A DNA stretch of 64,000 nt from positions 372,001-436,000 of the forward strand of contig NZ_JAFCJZ010000004.1 of assembly GCF_018130765.1 (NCBI RefSeq). Reading direction: 5' to 3'. Position numbers and translations under genes: made by a program. Source of the DNA: Bradyrhizobium iriomotense (GTDB taxonomy: Bacteria > Pseudomonadota > Alphaproteobacteria > Rhizobiales > Xanthobacteraceae). Below are positions 1 to 8,730 of this stretch, one piece after another. The notes below the pieces were generated by a model that saw nothing but the letters and a program-made list of their open reading frames with translations, was not told the DNA's origin and ran no database searches. Position 1 is the stretch's first letter; the number at the start of each line of letters is the position of its first letter.

Positions 1-105
1 CGAACCCGGAATCCATCGGGCCGCGGCGTTGGTGGAAGAATGGATTCTCAGATGCGCAATTGCGCATCATAGTTCGATGCTGCGCATCGCCCCGGAATGA
101 CACCA
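1..105. repeat. Palindromic intergenic element, left edge of window
   Basis: The stretch begins with CGAACCCGGAATCC, contains the short inverted repeat GATGCGCAATTGCGCATC, and ends CCCCGGAATGACACC. It has the same end sequences as the repeats at 1071 and 12990, so it is probably another, diverged member of that intergenic family. No gene is seen in it. Confidence 0.5.
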
Positions 106-109
106 GGGG

Positions 110-964
110 CTATTTCTTCACCGTCTTCGCCGGTGCCTTGGGTGGCGCCACCGGAGTCTTCTTCACCGGTTTCAGCGCATCGGCGTCCGCAGCGGTGTTG
201 AGATCCTCGATGAATTTCTTCACGCGTGCGGCGTTGCTGCCGAGATCGCTGTCGAAATAGCGCGAGGCGGAGCGGATATCGACACGGGAATCCTCGCCGT
301 CGGGCACGACCCTGATGGAAATGTCCTCGCGCAAGCCCATGATCGGCGTGCGGGCCACCGCCTCGATGCGGCCGATGCGGCGCGGCGGCTGCGGCGCGCG
401 CTCGTCGATGACGAGCCATTTGCGCTTGTTAACCAGCTGGAGCGCGATCGCATAGGCGCGATCGACCGGGATCTCGAGCTCGATCGGTTCGATATCGGGG
501 TAAAAATGGCGCTGCTGCTCGGCCGAGTAGAGGCCGGCATAGACCGCCGTATTGGCGCCGTCGCCGGTGCGCAGACGCGCCAATGCGTCGAAGCGGGGCG
601 GGTCGATCGGGTCGGTGGTGACGTCGTGGATCGCCGGCAGCTTGCGGTATTGCAGGGCGAGATAGGCGGGGTAGGCGAGGATGGCGCCGTCGATGAGGAA
701 CGCGAGCAGGATGCGCGCCATTCCGCGCGAGCCGTTCTGCCAGATCGCAGCGAAGCCCGCGAGCCCGAACAGGATCGAGAGCCCGGCGATCGCGAGGCCC
801 CCGAAGAAGGTGACGAGCGCCGGCTTCGGCTCCAGGAAGCCGAAGCGGACGATGAGGATCGACACCAATACGGCCACCACCGCGAACACGGCGAGATTGC
901 GCGCCCAGTTGGCGAGGCTGGACACGGGCTCCGTCTGGTAGGGAGCGGAAAACCTGCGGGCCAT
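110..964 (-). CDS. DUF1499 domain membrane protein
   Basis: A 284-residue protein. The N-terminal half has two to three hydrophobic segments (around residues 20-45, 50-75 and 85-105), which suggests inner-membrane anchoring. The C-terminal half matches the DUF1499 pattern: a segment giving DPIDPPRFDAL, then a beta-rich part with RIEAVARTPIMGLREDISIR and SASRYFDSDLGSNAARVKKF. The tail is rich in Lys, Pro and Ala. Function of the family is unknown. The frame extends upstream to 1030, but the ATG at 964 (MARRFSAPY) gives a more normal start. The gene stands alone between repeats, downstream of the acyl-CoA ligase on the same strand. Confidence 0.8.
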   Translation of the reverse strand: MARRFSAPYQTEPVSSLANWARNLAVFAVVAVLVSILIVRFGFLEPKPALVTFFGGLAIAGLSILFGLAGFAAIWQNGSRGMARILLAFLIDGAILAYPAYLALQYRKLPAIHDVTTDPIDPPRFDALARLRTGDGANTAVYAGLYSAEQQRHFYPDIEPIELEIPVDRAYAIALQLVNKRKWLVIDERAPQPPRRIGRIEAVARTPIMGLREDISIRVVPDGEDSRVDIRSASRYFDSDLGSNAARVKKFIEDLNTAADADALKPVKKTPVAPPKAPAKTVKK

Positions 965-1070
965 CGGGTGAAGCTCTGCCGGGGTCTTGGTGCCGGCCGA
1001 TCTGGCGCGACGATGGGCCGTTGAGACCACGGCCCGGGAGCAAATTCAAGGGTTCCTGGTCATCACTGCC

Positions 1071-1151
1071 CCTCATTCCGGGGCGCCCAAAGGGCGAACC
1101 CGGAATCTCGAGATTCCGGGTCTGGTCCTTCGGACCATCCCGGAATGACGG
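1071..1151. repeat. Palindromic intergenic repeat (copy A)
   Basis: The element starts CATTCCGGGGCG and ends CCCGGAATGACGG, so its ends are inverted. Positions 1103-1151 are identical over 49 bases to 13043-13091. It contains the inner palindromes GGAATCTCGAGATTCC and GGTCCTTCGGACC. It lies just downstream of the ligase stop and may fold as a transcript-end hairpin. Confidence 0.8.
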
Positions 1152-1169
1152 TGCATGGTGCTTGCCCGG

Positions 1170-2798
1170 CTACGCCGCCGCGTTCGGGAAGCGGTAATCC
1201 TTGAACTGGTCGCGCAGCGCCGTCTTCAGGATCTTGCCGGTGGCCGTGTGCGGGATGCCTTCGACGAAGGCGACGTCGTCGGGCATCCACCATTTGGCGA
1301 TCTTGCCGTCCATGTATTTCAGGATGTCCTCGCGGCTCGCCTGCTGGCCCTGCTTGAGCTGCACGATCAGGAGCGGCCGCTCGTCCCATTTGGGGTGGAA
1401 CACGCCGATCACGGCGGCTTCCGCCACGGCCGGATGGCCGATCGCGAGGTTTTCGAGGTCGATGGAGGAGATCCACTCGCCGCCGGACTTGATCACGTCC
1501 TTGGAGCGGTCGGTGATCCGCATGTAGCCGGCCTCGTCGATGGTCGAGACGTCGCCGGTGTCGAAGAAGCCTTCCTCGTCGAGGATGTTGGCGTCGAGGC
1601 GGTAATAGGCCTTGGCGACCGCGGGCCCGGAGACCTTGAGCCGGCCGAAGGTCTTGCCGTCCCAGGGCAGCTCCTTGCCGGCATCGTCGGTGATCTTCAT
1701 CTGCACCGCGAAGGGGGCATAGCCCTGCATCTGCAGGACGTCGAGCTTGGCGTCGCCGGTTGCGTTCTGGAACGGCGGCTTCAGCGCCGCGACGCTGCCG
1801 ATCGGGCTCATCTCGGTCATGCCCCAGGCATGGCGCACGTTCGAGCCCATGTCGAGGAAGGCCTTGATCATCGAGCGCGGCATCGCCGAGCCGCCGCAGA
1901 TCACCATCTTCAGGTCCGGCAGCTTCAGATTATTGGCGGCCATGTGCTGGAGCAGCATCAGCCACACCGTGGGCACGCCGGCAGTGTGCGTCACCTTCTC
2001 GGTCGAGAGCAGCTCGTAGACCGAGGCGCCGTCGAGCTTGGCGCCGGGCATGACCAGCTTGGTGCCCTGCGAGGGCGCGGAGAAGGCGATGCCCCAGCTG
2101 TTGGCGTGGAACAGCGGCACCACCGGCAGCATCGTCTCGGAGGCGCTGGTGCCGAGCGCATCAACATTGTTGGCCATCAGCGCGTGCAGCACGTTGGACC
2201 GATGCGAGTACAGCACGCCCTTCGGGTCGCCCGTTGTGCCCGAGGTGTAGCACATCGCGGCCGCCGTGTTCTCGTCAAAGTCCTTCCATTTGAATTTGCC
2301 GTCGGCCTCGGCAATCCAGTCCTCGTAGGCCACCGCATTCTTCAGCGTGGTCTGCGGCATATGCGCCTTGTCGGTGAGCACGATGTAGCGCTCGACGCTT
2401 GTCAGCTTATCGGCGATCTTCTCCAGGACCGGAACGAAGGTGATGTCGGTCATCACGATGCGGTCCTGCGCATGGTTGATGATCCAGGCGATCTGCTCGG
2501 GGAAAAGGCGGGGATTGACGGTATGGCAGATGGCGCCGATCCCCATGATGCCGTACCACACCTCCAGATGGCGCCAGGTGTTCCAGGCGATCGTTGCGAC
2601 CCGGTCGCCGAGCTTGATGCCGTCGCGCTCCAGCATCTGGGAGACCTTGAGCGCGCGCTTGTGGATCTCGCCATAGTTGGTGCGATGGATCGGTCCTTCG
2701 ACCGATCGCGTGACCACCTCCTGCTTGCCATGAATCCTGGCGGCGTGTTCGATGATCCGGTGGCAGAGCAGGGGCCAGTCTTGCATCAAACCAAGCAT
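1170..2798 (-). CDS. Acyl-CoA synthetase (fatty-acid--CoA ligase family)
   Basis: A 542-residue class I adenylate-forming enzyme that would activate a carboxylic acid to acyl-CoA through an acyl-AMP. The P-loop-like motif YTSGTTGDPKG lies near residue 180, followed by the WGMTEMSP motif near 315, the DTGDV motif near 420 and RSKDVIKSGGEWIS near 435. PHTATGKILK near the C-terminus supplies the catalytic lysine. Length is normal for the medium/long-chain ligase group. The ATG is preceded by GGAGGAAC. It is divergent from the extensin-like gene, with 65 bases between starts. The substrate cannot be read from sequence. Confidence 0.9.
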   Translation of the reverse strand: MLGLMQDWPLLCHRIIEHAARIHGKQEVVTRSVEGPIHRTNYGEIHKRALKVSQMLERDGIKLGDRVATIAWNTWRHLEVWYGIMGIGAICHTVNPRLFPEQIAWIINHAQDRIVMTDITFVPVLEKIADKLTSVERYIVLTDKAHMPQTTLKNAVAYEDWIAEADGKFKWKDFDENTAAAMCYTSGTTGDPKGVLYSHRSNVLHALMANNVDALGTSASETMLPVVPLFHANSWGIAFSAPSQGTKLVMPGAKLDGASVYELLSTEKVTHTAGVPTVWLMLLQHMAANNLKLPDLKMVICGGSAMPRSMIKAFLDMGSNVRHAWGMTEMSPIGSVAALKPPFQNATGDAKLDVLQMQGYAPFAVQMKITDDAGKELPWDGKTFGRLKVSGPAVAKAYYRLDANILDEEGFFDTGDVSTIDEAGYMRITDRSKDVIKSGGEWISSIDLENLAIGHPAVAEAAVIGVFHPKWDERPLLIVQLKQGQQASREDILKYMDGKIAKWWMPDDVAFVEGIPHTATGKILKTALRDQFKDYRFPNAAA

Positions 2799-2863
2799 TC
2801 CGACGTTCCTCCGAGAAGTCGCTGGGCGCGTTATCGCTCTCAGCGTTGGGCCAAAGACTTGTC

Positions 2864-3946
2864 ATGAATTTTAGCCTGCCGGACTTTCGCCGCAAATGGT
2901 CTTGTCGCGGCTATATGTCCGCCTGCGCGGCAATGGTTACCGTCGCGCTGGGGCTGTCGCTTGTGCTGACGGAGCGCGCAGAGGCGCGAAAATATGCTGC
3001 GCCGCTCGATATTTTTGGCCTTGGTACACCACGGCCGCGTGCGACGGGTCATTCCGCCAGGATACCGCTCCCGAGACCGCGCCCCGAGGAGGCTCCCAAG
3101 GCATCCGACGAGGCCCCGCCGGAGGAGGACGGCAAGCCGTCCCCGGACAAGCCGGGTGACACCAAGCCCGCCGAGGCTGCGCGGCCGCCGGAGAAGCAAC
3201 TCTCGGCCTGCCGCCTCGCGCTGACCGAAGATATCGCGATTGCGCCGTCCATCCCGGATATCCGCGGCCCCGGCGCCTGCGGCGGCGAGGATCTGGTGCG
3301 GCTGGAGGCCATCGTGCTGCCGGACAAGCGCAAGGTGACGGTGAAGCCGGCGGCGATCCTCCGCTGTACCATGGCGTCCGCGATTGCCGACTGGGTGCGC
3401 AAGGACATGGTGCCGTTGGCCGCCAGCCTCGGCACGACCATCAGCGATCTCGACAATTTCGACAGCTTCGAGTGCCGGGGCCGCAACCGCATCATTGGCG
3501 CGATGCTGTCCGAGCACGGCAAGGCCAACGCGCTCGACGTGCGCGCCATCAAGCTCGCCAACGGGCAGTCGATCGGCCTCACCGACCGCACCATGTCGCG
3601 CGATGTGCGCGAGCGCGTGCTGCATTCGGTCTGCACGCGCTTTTCCACCGTGCTCGGTCCGGGTTCGGACTGGTACCACGAGGACCACATCCATCTCGAT
3701 CTCGCGCAGCGGCGCAACGACTACCGGATCTGCCAGTGGAACGTCTGGGATCCCCTGCCGCAGGTCGCGCCGCTCTTGCCTGCTGAGCGTCCCGAGGAGG
3801 CGCCGCCGCGCGAGGTCGCGGCCAAGCCCGAGGCAAAGGAAGGCGCCGATGACGAGGCGGCGGAGAAATCCCCCGCGCCTGAGGACAAGTCGACACCGGA
3901 GAAGAAGGCTCAGCAGCACAAGCCGGCAACAAAAAAGCGCCGGTAA
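2864..3946 (+). CDS. Extensin-like C-terminal domain protein
   Basis: A 360-residue protein with an N-terminal hydrophobic segment (around residues 18-36) that should be a signal or anchor. A Pro/Glu-rich linker follows (about residues 55-115), then the extensin-like domain: ACRLAL, GPGACGG, RCTMASAIADWV, FECRGRNR, HGKANALDV and WYHEDHIHLDL. The C-terminal tail is Lys/Glu/Pro-rich. The HGxANAxD and HxDH-type residues recall the D-Ala-D-Ala carboxypeptidase/VanY fold, so a periplasmic wall role is plausible but inferred. The frame is open from a TTG at 2846, but the ATG at 2864 is the more likely start. Confidence 0.8.
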   Translation: MNFSLPDFRRKWSCRGYMSACAAMVTVALGLSLVLTERAEARKYAAPLDIFGLGTPRPRATGHSARIPLPRPRPEEAPKASDEAPPEEDGKPSPDKPGDTKPAEAARPPEKQLSACRLALTEDIAIAPSIPDIRGPGACGGEDLVRLEAIVLPDKRKVTVKPAAILRCTMASAIADWVRKDMVPLAASLGTTISDLDNFDSFECRGRNRIIGAMLSEHGKANALDVRAIKLANGQSIGLTDRTMSRDVRERVLHSVCTRFSTVLGPGSDWYHEDHIHLDLAQRRNDYRICQWNVWDPLPQVAPLLPAERPEEAPPREVAAKPEAKEGADDEAAEKSPAPEDKSTPEKKAQQHKPATKKRR

Positions 3947-3959
3947 AACCGGCGCTTTT
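3933..3959. terminator. Bidirectional intrinsic terminator
   Basis: A 12-bp perfect stem (3933-3944 with 3948-3959) and a 3-base loop carry A-tracts on one side and T-tracts on the other. It overlaps the stop codon of the extensin-like gene and lies 24 bases from the stop of the convergent L,D-transpeptidase gene, so it can serve both. Confidence 0.85.
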
Positions 3960-3982
3960 GGATTTCAGAGATCAGGAGGCGA

Positions 3983-4669
3983 TCAGTAGCTGCCCGCCTG
4001 GCCGGTGCCGCCGGCGCCGAGCGCCAGCCGGGAGTTGTAGGGGGAGTCACCGTGCTTGGGCTCGAGCACGACGACAATCGTGCCGACCTTGACGCGGCCG
4101 TAGAGGTCGATTGCGTCCTCATTGGTCAGGCGGATGCAGCCCGACGAGATCGAGGCGCCGATATATTCCGGCTGGTTGGTGCCGTGGATGCGGAACAGCG
4201 TGTCCTTGCCGCCCGAGTAGAGATACATCGCGCGGGAGCCCATCGGATTGTCCGGACCGGGCGCGACATAGGTCGGAACGCCTAGGCGGGAAATCTCGCC
4301 CGGGGTCGGGTGCCAGGCCGGCCACTCGGTCATGCTGCCAACCTTGGCAATGCCCGACCAGGCCATGGCCTCTTCGCCGACTGTGATGCCGTAACGGATC
4401 GCCTTGCCGCCATCGAGCACGTAATAGAGGTAGTGATTGTCGGAATCGACCACGATCGAGCCCGGCGATTCCTTGCGGTGGTACTCGACGATGGCGCGGC
4501 GGAACGGCTCCGCGACCGGGGTGTTCTCGTACCGGACCTTGGCAAGGAGTTCCTTGTCCTTCGGCTTGAACGCCTTGGTGTCGGTCGCCTCGAAATGTGT
4601 TGCCTGCATACAGCCCGACAGCATCAGACCGGCGGCCAAAATCCCCAACTTAACTTTCAGCGACGACAT
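3983..4669 (-). CDS. L,D-transpeptidase lipoprotein (YkuD domain)
   Basis: A 228-residue predicted lipoprotein: hydrophobic signal with lipobox LSGC, Cys at residue 20. The YkuD catalytic domain includes IVVDSDNHYLYYVLDGG (about residue 70), RIHGTNQP and the active-site segment SSGCIRLTNEDAIDLY with the catalytic Cys. It should form 3-3 peptide cross-links in peptidoglycan or attach proteins to it, at the periplasmic side. The frame is open upstream to 4912, but the ATG at 4669, preceded by GGAACC and followed by the lipoprotein signal, is clearly the start. It is divergent from corA. Confidence 0.92.
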   Translation of the reverse strand: MSSLKVKLGILAAGLMLSGCMQATHFEATDTKAFKPKDKELLAKVRYENTPVAEPFRRAIVEYHRKESPGSIVVDSDNHYLYYVLDGGKAIRYGITVGEEAMAWSGIAKVGSMTEWPAWHPTPGEISRLGVPTYVAPGPDNPMGSRAMYLYSGGKDTLFRIHGTNQPEYIGASISSGCIRLTNEDAIDLYGRVKVGTIVVVLEPKHGDSPYNSRLALGAGGTGQAGSY

Positions 4670-5018
4670 GGTTTGGTTCCAATCAAAACAATACCGTGCG
4701 GAAGGCCTGAGCCTAGCGCCCAAGTTCCTCGACTCCGTTAATCCCATTATCGTTGAAATCTGCCACAATTCCAGCGCTGAAGGCCTTTTCCCGCGCTGCG
4801 AGACCCAAGCTGTGGCTTTTCTGCCGCAAGTTTTGCGATGCTGTGAGCGTTTTGGGGCGGGAAAGGCCCGAACTGTCGATTCCGTGCCACAGTTGAGCCA
4901 CGTGGCCGCCACAAATGCAAACGCTCCGTTAATCCCTCCGTTAATGTTGTTGTCATCGTGAACCTGTCAGAATCGCGCTAAGGGCTGTCATTCTGTCGCA
5001 GGTTCTCTGGAGTTGTTC
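4670..5018. other. Divergent intergenic region, ldt-corA
   Basis: A 349-base gap with no convincing gene. CTCCGTTAAT occurs three times (4734, 4924 and 4936), the first two extending to CTCCGTTAATCCC. Both promoters of the divergent pair must lie here, but no clear sigma-70 boxes could be assigned. Confidence 0.6.
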
Positions 5019-5996
5019 ATGTTTTCGGTGTTTGTTCCCTCCGAGGCCTCCCTCAAGAAGGCGGTTATCGAGGATCTCACGGCGCTGCCGGAGAACGCGG
5101 TCTGGATCGACCTCGTCAACCCCTCAGCCGCCGAGGACAAGGCCGTGGAGCGGCTGGCCGGCATCGCCATCCCGACCCGGGAAGACATGCAGGAGATCGA
5201 GATCTCCAGCCGCCTCTATATCGAGAACGGCGCCCGCTACATGACCGCGACGCTGATGTGCCACTCCGATACCGACATGCCGCGGACCACGGCAGTGACC
5301 TTCATCCTGGGTGACCATCGTCTGGTGACGGTGCGCTACGACCTGCCCAAACCCTTCGCCCTGGTCGAGGCCAAGCTGGGCCGTTCCTGCACGCCGAACG
5401 TCACCGGCGAGATGGTGCTGATGGAACTGCTGGACGCCGTGATCGACCGCTGCGCCGACATTCTGGAGCGCTGCGGCGCCGAGATCGACCAGGTCTCGCA
5501 TGACATCTTCGAGCCCGAGAGCGAGCGCCACGGTCACGCCAAGCAATATTCCCAGATCCTGATCTCGATCGGCCGCAAGGGCGATTTGACCTCCAAGGTT
5601 CGCGAGAGCCTGGTCTCGATCGGCCGCGTCGCCGCATTCCTCTCGGCGGTGGTGGAAGGCGTCAAATGGTCGAAGGACATGCGCGAGCAGCTCAAGACCA
5701 TGCAGCGCGACGTCGTCTCGCTGACCGACCATGCCTCCTATCTCTCCAACAAGATCACGTTCGTGCTCGACGCCATGCTCGGCGTCGTCAATCTCGAGCA
5801 GAACAACATCATCAAGCTGTTTTCGGTCATGGCCGTTGTCCTGATGCCGCCGACGCTGATCGCCTCGATCTACGGCATGAACTTCAAGGCGATGCCGGAA
5901 CTCGAATGGGTCCACGGCTATCCGATGGCGCTGGTGATGATGCTGATCGCCGCCATCGTCCCGTACTGGATCTTCAAGTGGAAGAAGTGGCTGTGA
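5019..5996 (+). CDS. corA: CorA family magnesium transporter
   Basis: A 325-residue CorA/Mrs2-type cation channel of the inner membrane. A long cytoplasmic N-terminal domain with extended helices is followed by two C-terminal membrane segments. The YGMNF signature that forms the pore mouth sits just after the first membrane helix, and the protein ends in the basic FKWKKWL. It should carry Mg2+ (possibly Co2+ or Ni2+) inward. The ATG at 5019 has GGAG seven bases upstream; an in-frame TTG two codons earlier is not needed. No Mg riboswitch is visible in the leader. Confidence 0.93.
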   Translation: MFSVFVPSEASLKKAVIEDLTALPENAVWIDLVNPSAAEDKAVERLAGIAIPTREDMQEIEISSRLYIENGARYMTATLMCHSDTDMPRTTAVTFILGDHRLVTVRYDLPKPFALVEAKLGRSCTPNVTGEMVLMELLDAVIDRCADILERCGAEIDQVSHDIFEPESERHGHAKQYSQILISIGRKGDLTSKVRESLVSIGRVAAFLSAVVEGVKWSKDMREQLKTMQRDVVSLTDHASYLSNKITFVLDAMLGVVNLEQNNIIKLFSVMAVVLMPPTLIASIYGMNFKAMPELEWVHGYPMALVMMLIAAIVPYWIFKWKKWL

Positions 5997-6202
5997 TCTC
6001 GTCGCACTCTCGGAAAATAGCTACCGAGACCTTACGCTGGTCGTAGAGACACGGTGCATCGTGTCGCAGAATAGAGCGGGATTGCGGCGTCGCGGTGATG
6101 CGTGTTTGCTGCCCCAATTCCTCCGGTAAAATTTGAGCGGTGGGCTGAACGTTTGCGCGAAACTTGTCTGCGATAAGTAGTGCGTAGCCGCGAGGAACAA
6201 CC

Positions 6203-6436
6203 ATGGTTGAAAAACACATAACGTCGCCCCGCAACGTCATCGATCTGGCGAACTATCGTCAGGTTCTGGCGAGCGGCAAGGCGATGTCGATGTCGGCACG
6301 CCTGTGCCGGCACTGTGGTGCTCCGCTGCTCGATGGCGAGAACGACGACGACTGCTCGACTGCATTCAATGCCGGAGCTCCAAGTGCTTCTGCTCCAAGA
6401 CTGCGCGATCGGTCACGTCGGATTCGAGTCGATTGA
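6203..6436 (+). CDS. Small hypothetical protein with CxxC knuckle
   Basis: A 77-residue protein with LCRHCGAPLLDGENDDDC near the middle, a CxxC plus downstream Cys that could bind zinc. The C-terminal third is basic. The start ATG follows GAGGAAC. I recognise the pattern as a small conserved rhizobial hypothetical but cannot name a function. From about position 6360 the +1 frame becomes Cys-rich (CIQC...KCFC), which may mean a frameshift relative to relatives. Confidence 0.55.
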   Translation: MVEKHITSPRNVIDLANYRQVLASGKAMSMSARLCRHCGAPLLDGENDDDCSTAFNAGAPSASAPRLRDRSRRIRVD

Positions 6437-6521
6437 GGAACGGAAGGAAGGGCGGGCGATCCAGGTCTTGCGGCGGCGTCGTCTGGATCGCCTTGCTTCC
6501 CTCGTCACTATCTCCAATTCG

Positions 6522-6650
6522 TCATTGCAATGAGCGAAGCGACGAAGCAACCCAGACCGTCTCCGCGGAGGCAATCTGGATTGCTTCGCGGAGCCTGTCA
6601 TCGGGCCGCGCTTCGCGCGGACCCGTTGGCTCGCATGACGAAGGATAGAG
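6522..6650. repeat. Mosaic palindromic intergenic element
   Basis: The element begins CGTCATTGCAATGAGCGAAG and ends TCGCATGACGAAGG, with inner complementary blocks GTCTCCGCGGA / CGCGGAGCC and CCGCGCTTCGCGCGG. It is of the type scattered between Bradyrhizobium genes. It occupies the gap between the small CxxC gene and the SDR gene. Confidence 0.6.
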
Positions 6651-6655
6651 GATGC

Positions 6656-7414
6656 CTAGACGTGCTGGCCGCCGTTGATGTGGATCTCGGCGCCGTTGAC
6701 GTAGGAACTGGTGTCCGTGCACAGCACGTAGATGATCTTGGCCACTTCGTCCGGTGTGCCGAGGCGGTGCATCGGGATCTGCTGATCGACGATCTTCTCG
6801 GTGCCCGGTGACAGGATCGAGGTGTCGATCTCGCCCGGCGCGATCGCGTTGACGCGCACGCCGACGCGGCCGAAGTCGGACGCCATCTCGCGCGTCAGCG
6901 CCGCGAGCGCGGCCTTGGAGGTCGCATAGGCGGCGCCCGCGAAGGGATGCACGCGCGAGCCCGCGATCGAGGTGACGTTGACGACCGAACCCTTGGCCGC
7001 CTTCAGCTCCTCGATCAATCCGCGCGCGATCATGATCGGCGCAAAGAAGTTGACGTGGAAGACATGCGTCCAGGTGTCCAGCTCGGTGTCGACCGAGCCG
7101 AGCCGCGAGCCGCCGGGCCCCTTCGGCGAGATCGCGGCGTTGTTGACCAGCGCATGCAGCGTGCCACCTTCGAGGCGGCGGCGGATCTCCGTGATTGCAC
7201 GCGCGGTGTCCTTGGGGTCGCCGAGGTCGACCTGGATGTGGTCCTCAGGTCCGGCATCCCAGGGGCAGTCTTCGGGAAACGGATGCCGCGAGCAGGTGAT
7301 GACCCGCCAGCCTGCCGAGGAGAAGCGGATCACGGTGGCGTGGCCAATGCCGCGGCTCGCCCCGGTCAGGAGCAGCGTACGACGCGGCAGGTTGGACGAA
7401 TGCGGCATGGACAT
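6656..7414 (-). CDS. SDR family oxidoreductase
   Basis: A 252-residue classical short-chain dehydrogenase. The N-terminal TGASRGIG nucleotide-binding motif lies at about residue 18, NNAA at about 92, the catalytic Ser in VVNVTSIAGS, and the YATSK catalytic pair. The C-terminal NGAEIHINGGQHV is typical. It should oxidise or reduce an alcohol/ketone with NAD(P). The substrate is unknown. pdxH lies 44 bases upstream on the same strand, so co-transcription is likely. Confidence 0.88.
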   Translation of the reverse strand: MSMPHSSNLPRRTLLLTGASRGIGHATVIRFSSAGWRVITCSRHPFPEDCPWDAGPEDHIQVDLGDPKDTARAITEIRRRLEGGTLHALVNNAAISPKGPGGSRLGSVDTELDTWTHVFHVNFFAPIMIARGLIEELKAAKGSVVNVTSIAGSRVHPFAGAAYATSKAALAALTREMASDFGRVGVRVNAIAPGEIDTSILSPGTEKIVDQQIPMHRLGTPDEVAKIIYVLCTDTSSYVNGAEIHINGGQHV

Positions 7415-7458
7415 CTTTCAGGTCGGCCCAAAGCTCGAGACGAGGCTCAGGATAAGGC

Positions 7459-8100
7459 TCAAGGATACATCCGCGTCTTGGACCATGGCTGGCCGGCGGC
7501 GTCACGACGAAATTCGATGCGGTCGTGCAGACGGAATGGGCGGTCGTGCCAGAACTCGATGCGCACCGGCGCGATGCGCCAGCCGCTCCAGCCCGGCGGC
7601 CGCGGGACCTCGCCGATGACATATCTGGCGGCGACCTTGGCGATGGCCTGCTCGAAGGCGAAGCGGCTCTCCAGCGCTTCGGATTGCTTGCTCGCCCAGG
7701 CGCCGATCTGCGCCTGCTTCGGCCGCGTCGCGAAATAGGCGTCGGCCTCGGCATCGGTCACCGGCGTCACGTTGCCGCGGATGCGGACCTGCCGGCGCAG
7801 CGACTTCCAGTGAAAAAGTAAAGCCGCCTTAGGATTTGCGGCGAGTTCGCGGCCCTTCTGGCTGGCGATGTGGCTGTAGAAGACAAAACCCTCGGTATCG
7901 AAGCCTTTCATCAGCACCATGCGCACATCGGGCAGCCCATCGGGATCGACGGTTGCGAGCGCCATGGCGTTCGGATCGTTCGGCTCGCTCTTGATCGCCT
8001 CGTTCAGCCAGGCCTCGAACAGCGCAAATGGTTCGTCGGCGGCGGTGAAATCACCGGATGTTAAGGGTGTCTGGTGTTTCATCGAGGTCGTGTCGGTCAT
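7459..8100 (-). CDS. pdxH: Pyridoxamine 5'-phosphate oxidase
   Basis: A 213-residue FMN-dependent oxidase that converts pyridoxine or pyridoxamine 5'-phosphate to pyridoxal 5'-phosphate in the salvage and last step of vitamin B6 synthesis. Landmarks: [24 protein letters not shown] (FMN-binding strand), [17 protein letters not shown], and the C-terminal [25 protein letters not shown] followed by WSKTRMYP. Length is normal for the family. Confidence 0.95.
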   Translation of the reverse strand: MTDTTSMKHQTPLTSGDFTAADEPFALFEAWLNEAIKSEPNDPNAMALATVDPDGLPDVRMVLMKGFDTEGFVFYSHIASQKGRELAANPKAALLFHWKSLRRQVRIRGNVTPVTDAEADAYFATRPKQAQIGAWASKQSEALESRFAFEQAIAKVAARYVIGEVPRPPGWSGWRIAPVRIEFWHDRPFRLHDRIEFRRDAAGQPWSKTRMYP

Positions 8101-8213
8101 GTCTGGAGTCCGAGTTGCGTCCCGCGGTCCAAAACGCGTTGTTGTCCGCTACCGCCCTATATAGGACATGGGGACGCGTTGGCCTATCGGCGATCCAGCC
8201 GTTCAGCCTTGTC

Positions 8214-8621
8214 ATGACGATCATTCTGATCGGGCTCGGGGGCGGCGGCTGCAGCTTCTCCCGTGTCGACAAGAGTGCCTATGCCAAGGCCGAGGACAGC
8301 GACCTCACCGGCTCGATCGTGCGGCCGGCGAAAGACACCGCGCCGACGGAGATCGATCTCGCCTTCGCCCGCAACGCCGCCTCGGACGTGCTGAGCAAGG
8401 GCGACAAGGATTCCAGCCAGCACTGGGAGAACCCGGAGACGGGCGCGCGGGGCTCGGTGACGCCGATCGCGCAGTCCTATGCGGCCGAGGACGGCCGCAA
8501 GTGCCGGGATTTCCTGGCGAGCTACGTCAACGGGACCACGGAAAGCTGGCTCCAGGGCGCCGGCTGCCAAAGCAGTCGTGGCCGTTGGGAGATTCATACG
8601 CTAAAGCCGTGGCGGAGCTAG
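8214..8621 (+). CDS. RT0821/Lpp0805-like surface lipoprotein
   Basis: A 135-residue protein starting with a short hydrophobic segment and a possible lipobox (GLGGGGC, Cys near residue 14). The C-terminal half (SVTPIAQSYAAEDGRKCRDFLASY) resembles the RT0821/Lpp0805 family of outer-surface proteins, in which a Cys-containing beta strand is conserved. The frame is open from 8058, overlapping the pdxH start. The ATG at 8214, just before the signal segment, is my choice but is not supported by a strong ribosome site. Confidence 0.6.
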   Translation: MTIILIGLGGGGCSFSRVDKSAYAKAEDSDLTGSIVRPAKDTAPTEIDLAFARNAASDVLSKGDKDSSQHWENPETGARGSVTPIAQSYAAEDGRKCRDFLASYVNGTTESWLQGAGCQSSRGRWEIHTLKPWRS

Positions 8622-8730
8622 GATTCGGCCGGCAGTTCTAGTTGCAAAAATGCCACTCCCACCCCACATGGATCGCAGGTGGGGCGGGGAGCCCTTTGAA
8701 CAATTCGATTCCTTGAAGGAGACGTGACGG

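Noticed and set aside
1155..2867. 570-residue open frame on the plus strand over the acyl-CoA ligase gene
   Set aside because: It is the antisense shadow of the ligase; composition is Arg/His/Asp/Val-rich with no domain, as expected from GC-rich codons.
3049..3919. Minus-strand frames over the extensin-like gene
   Set aside because: Composition and position indicate shadows of the real plus-strand gene, which has a signal segment and family motifs.
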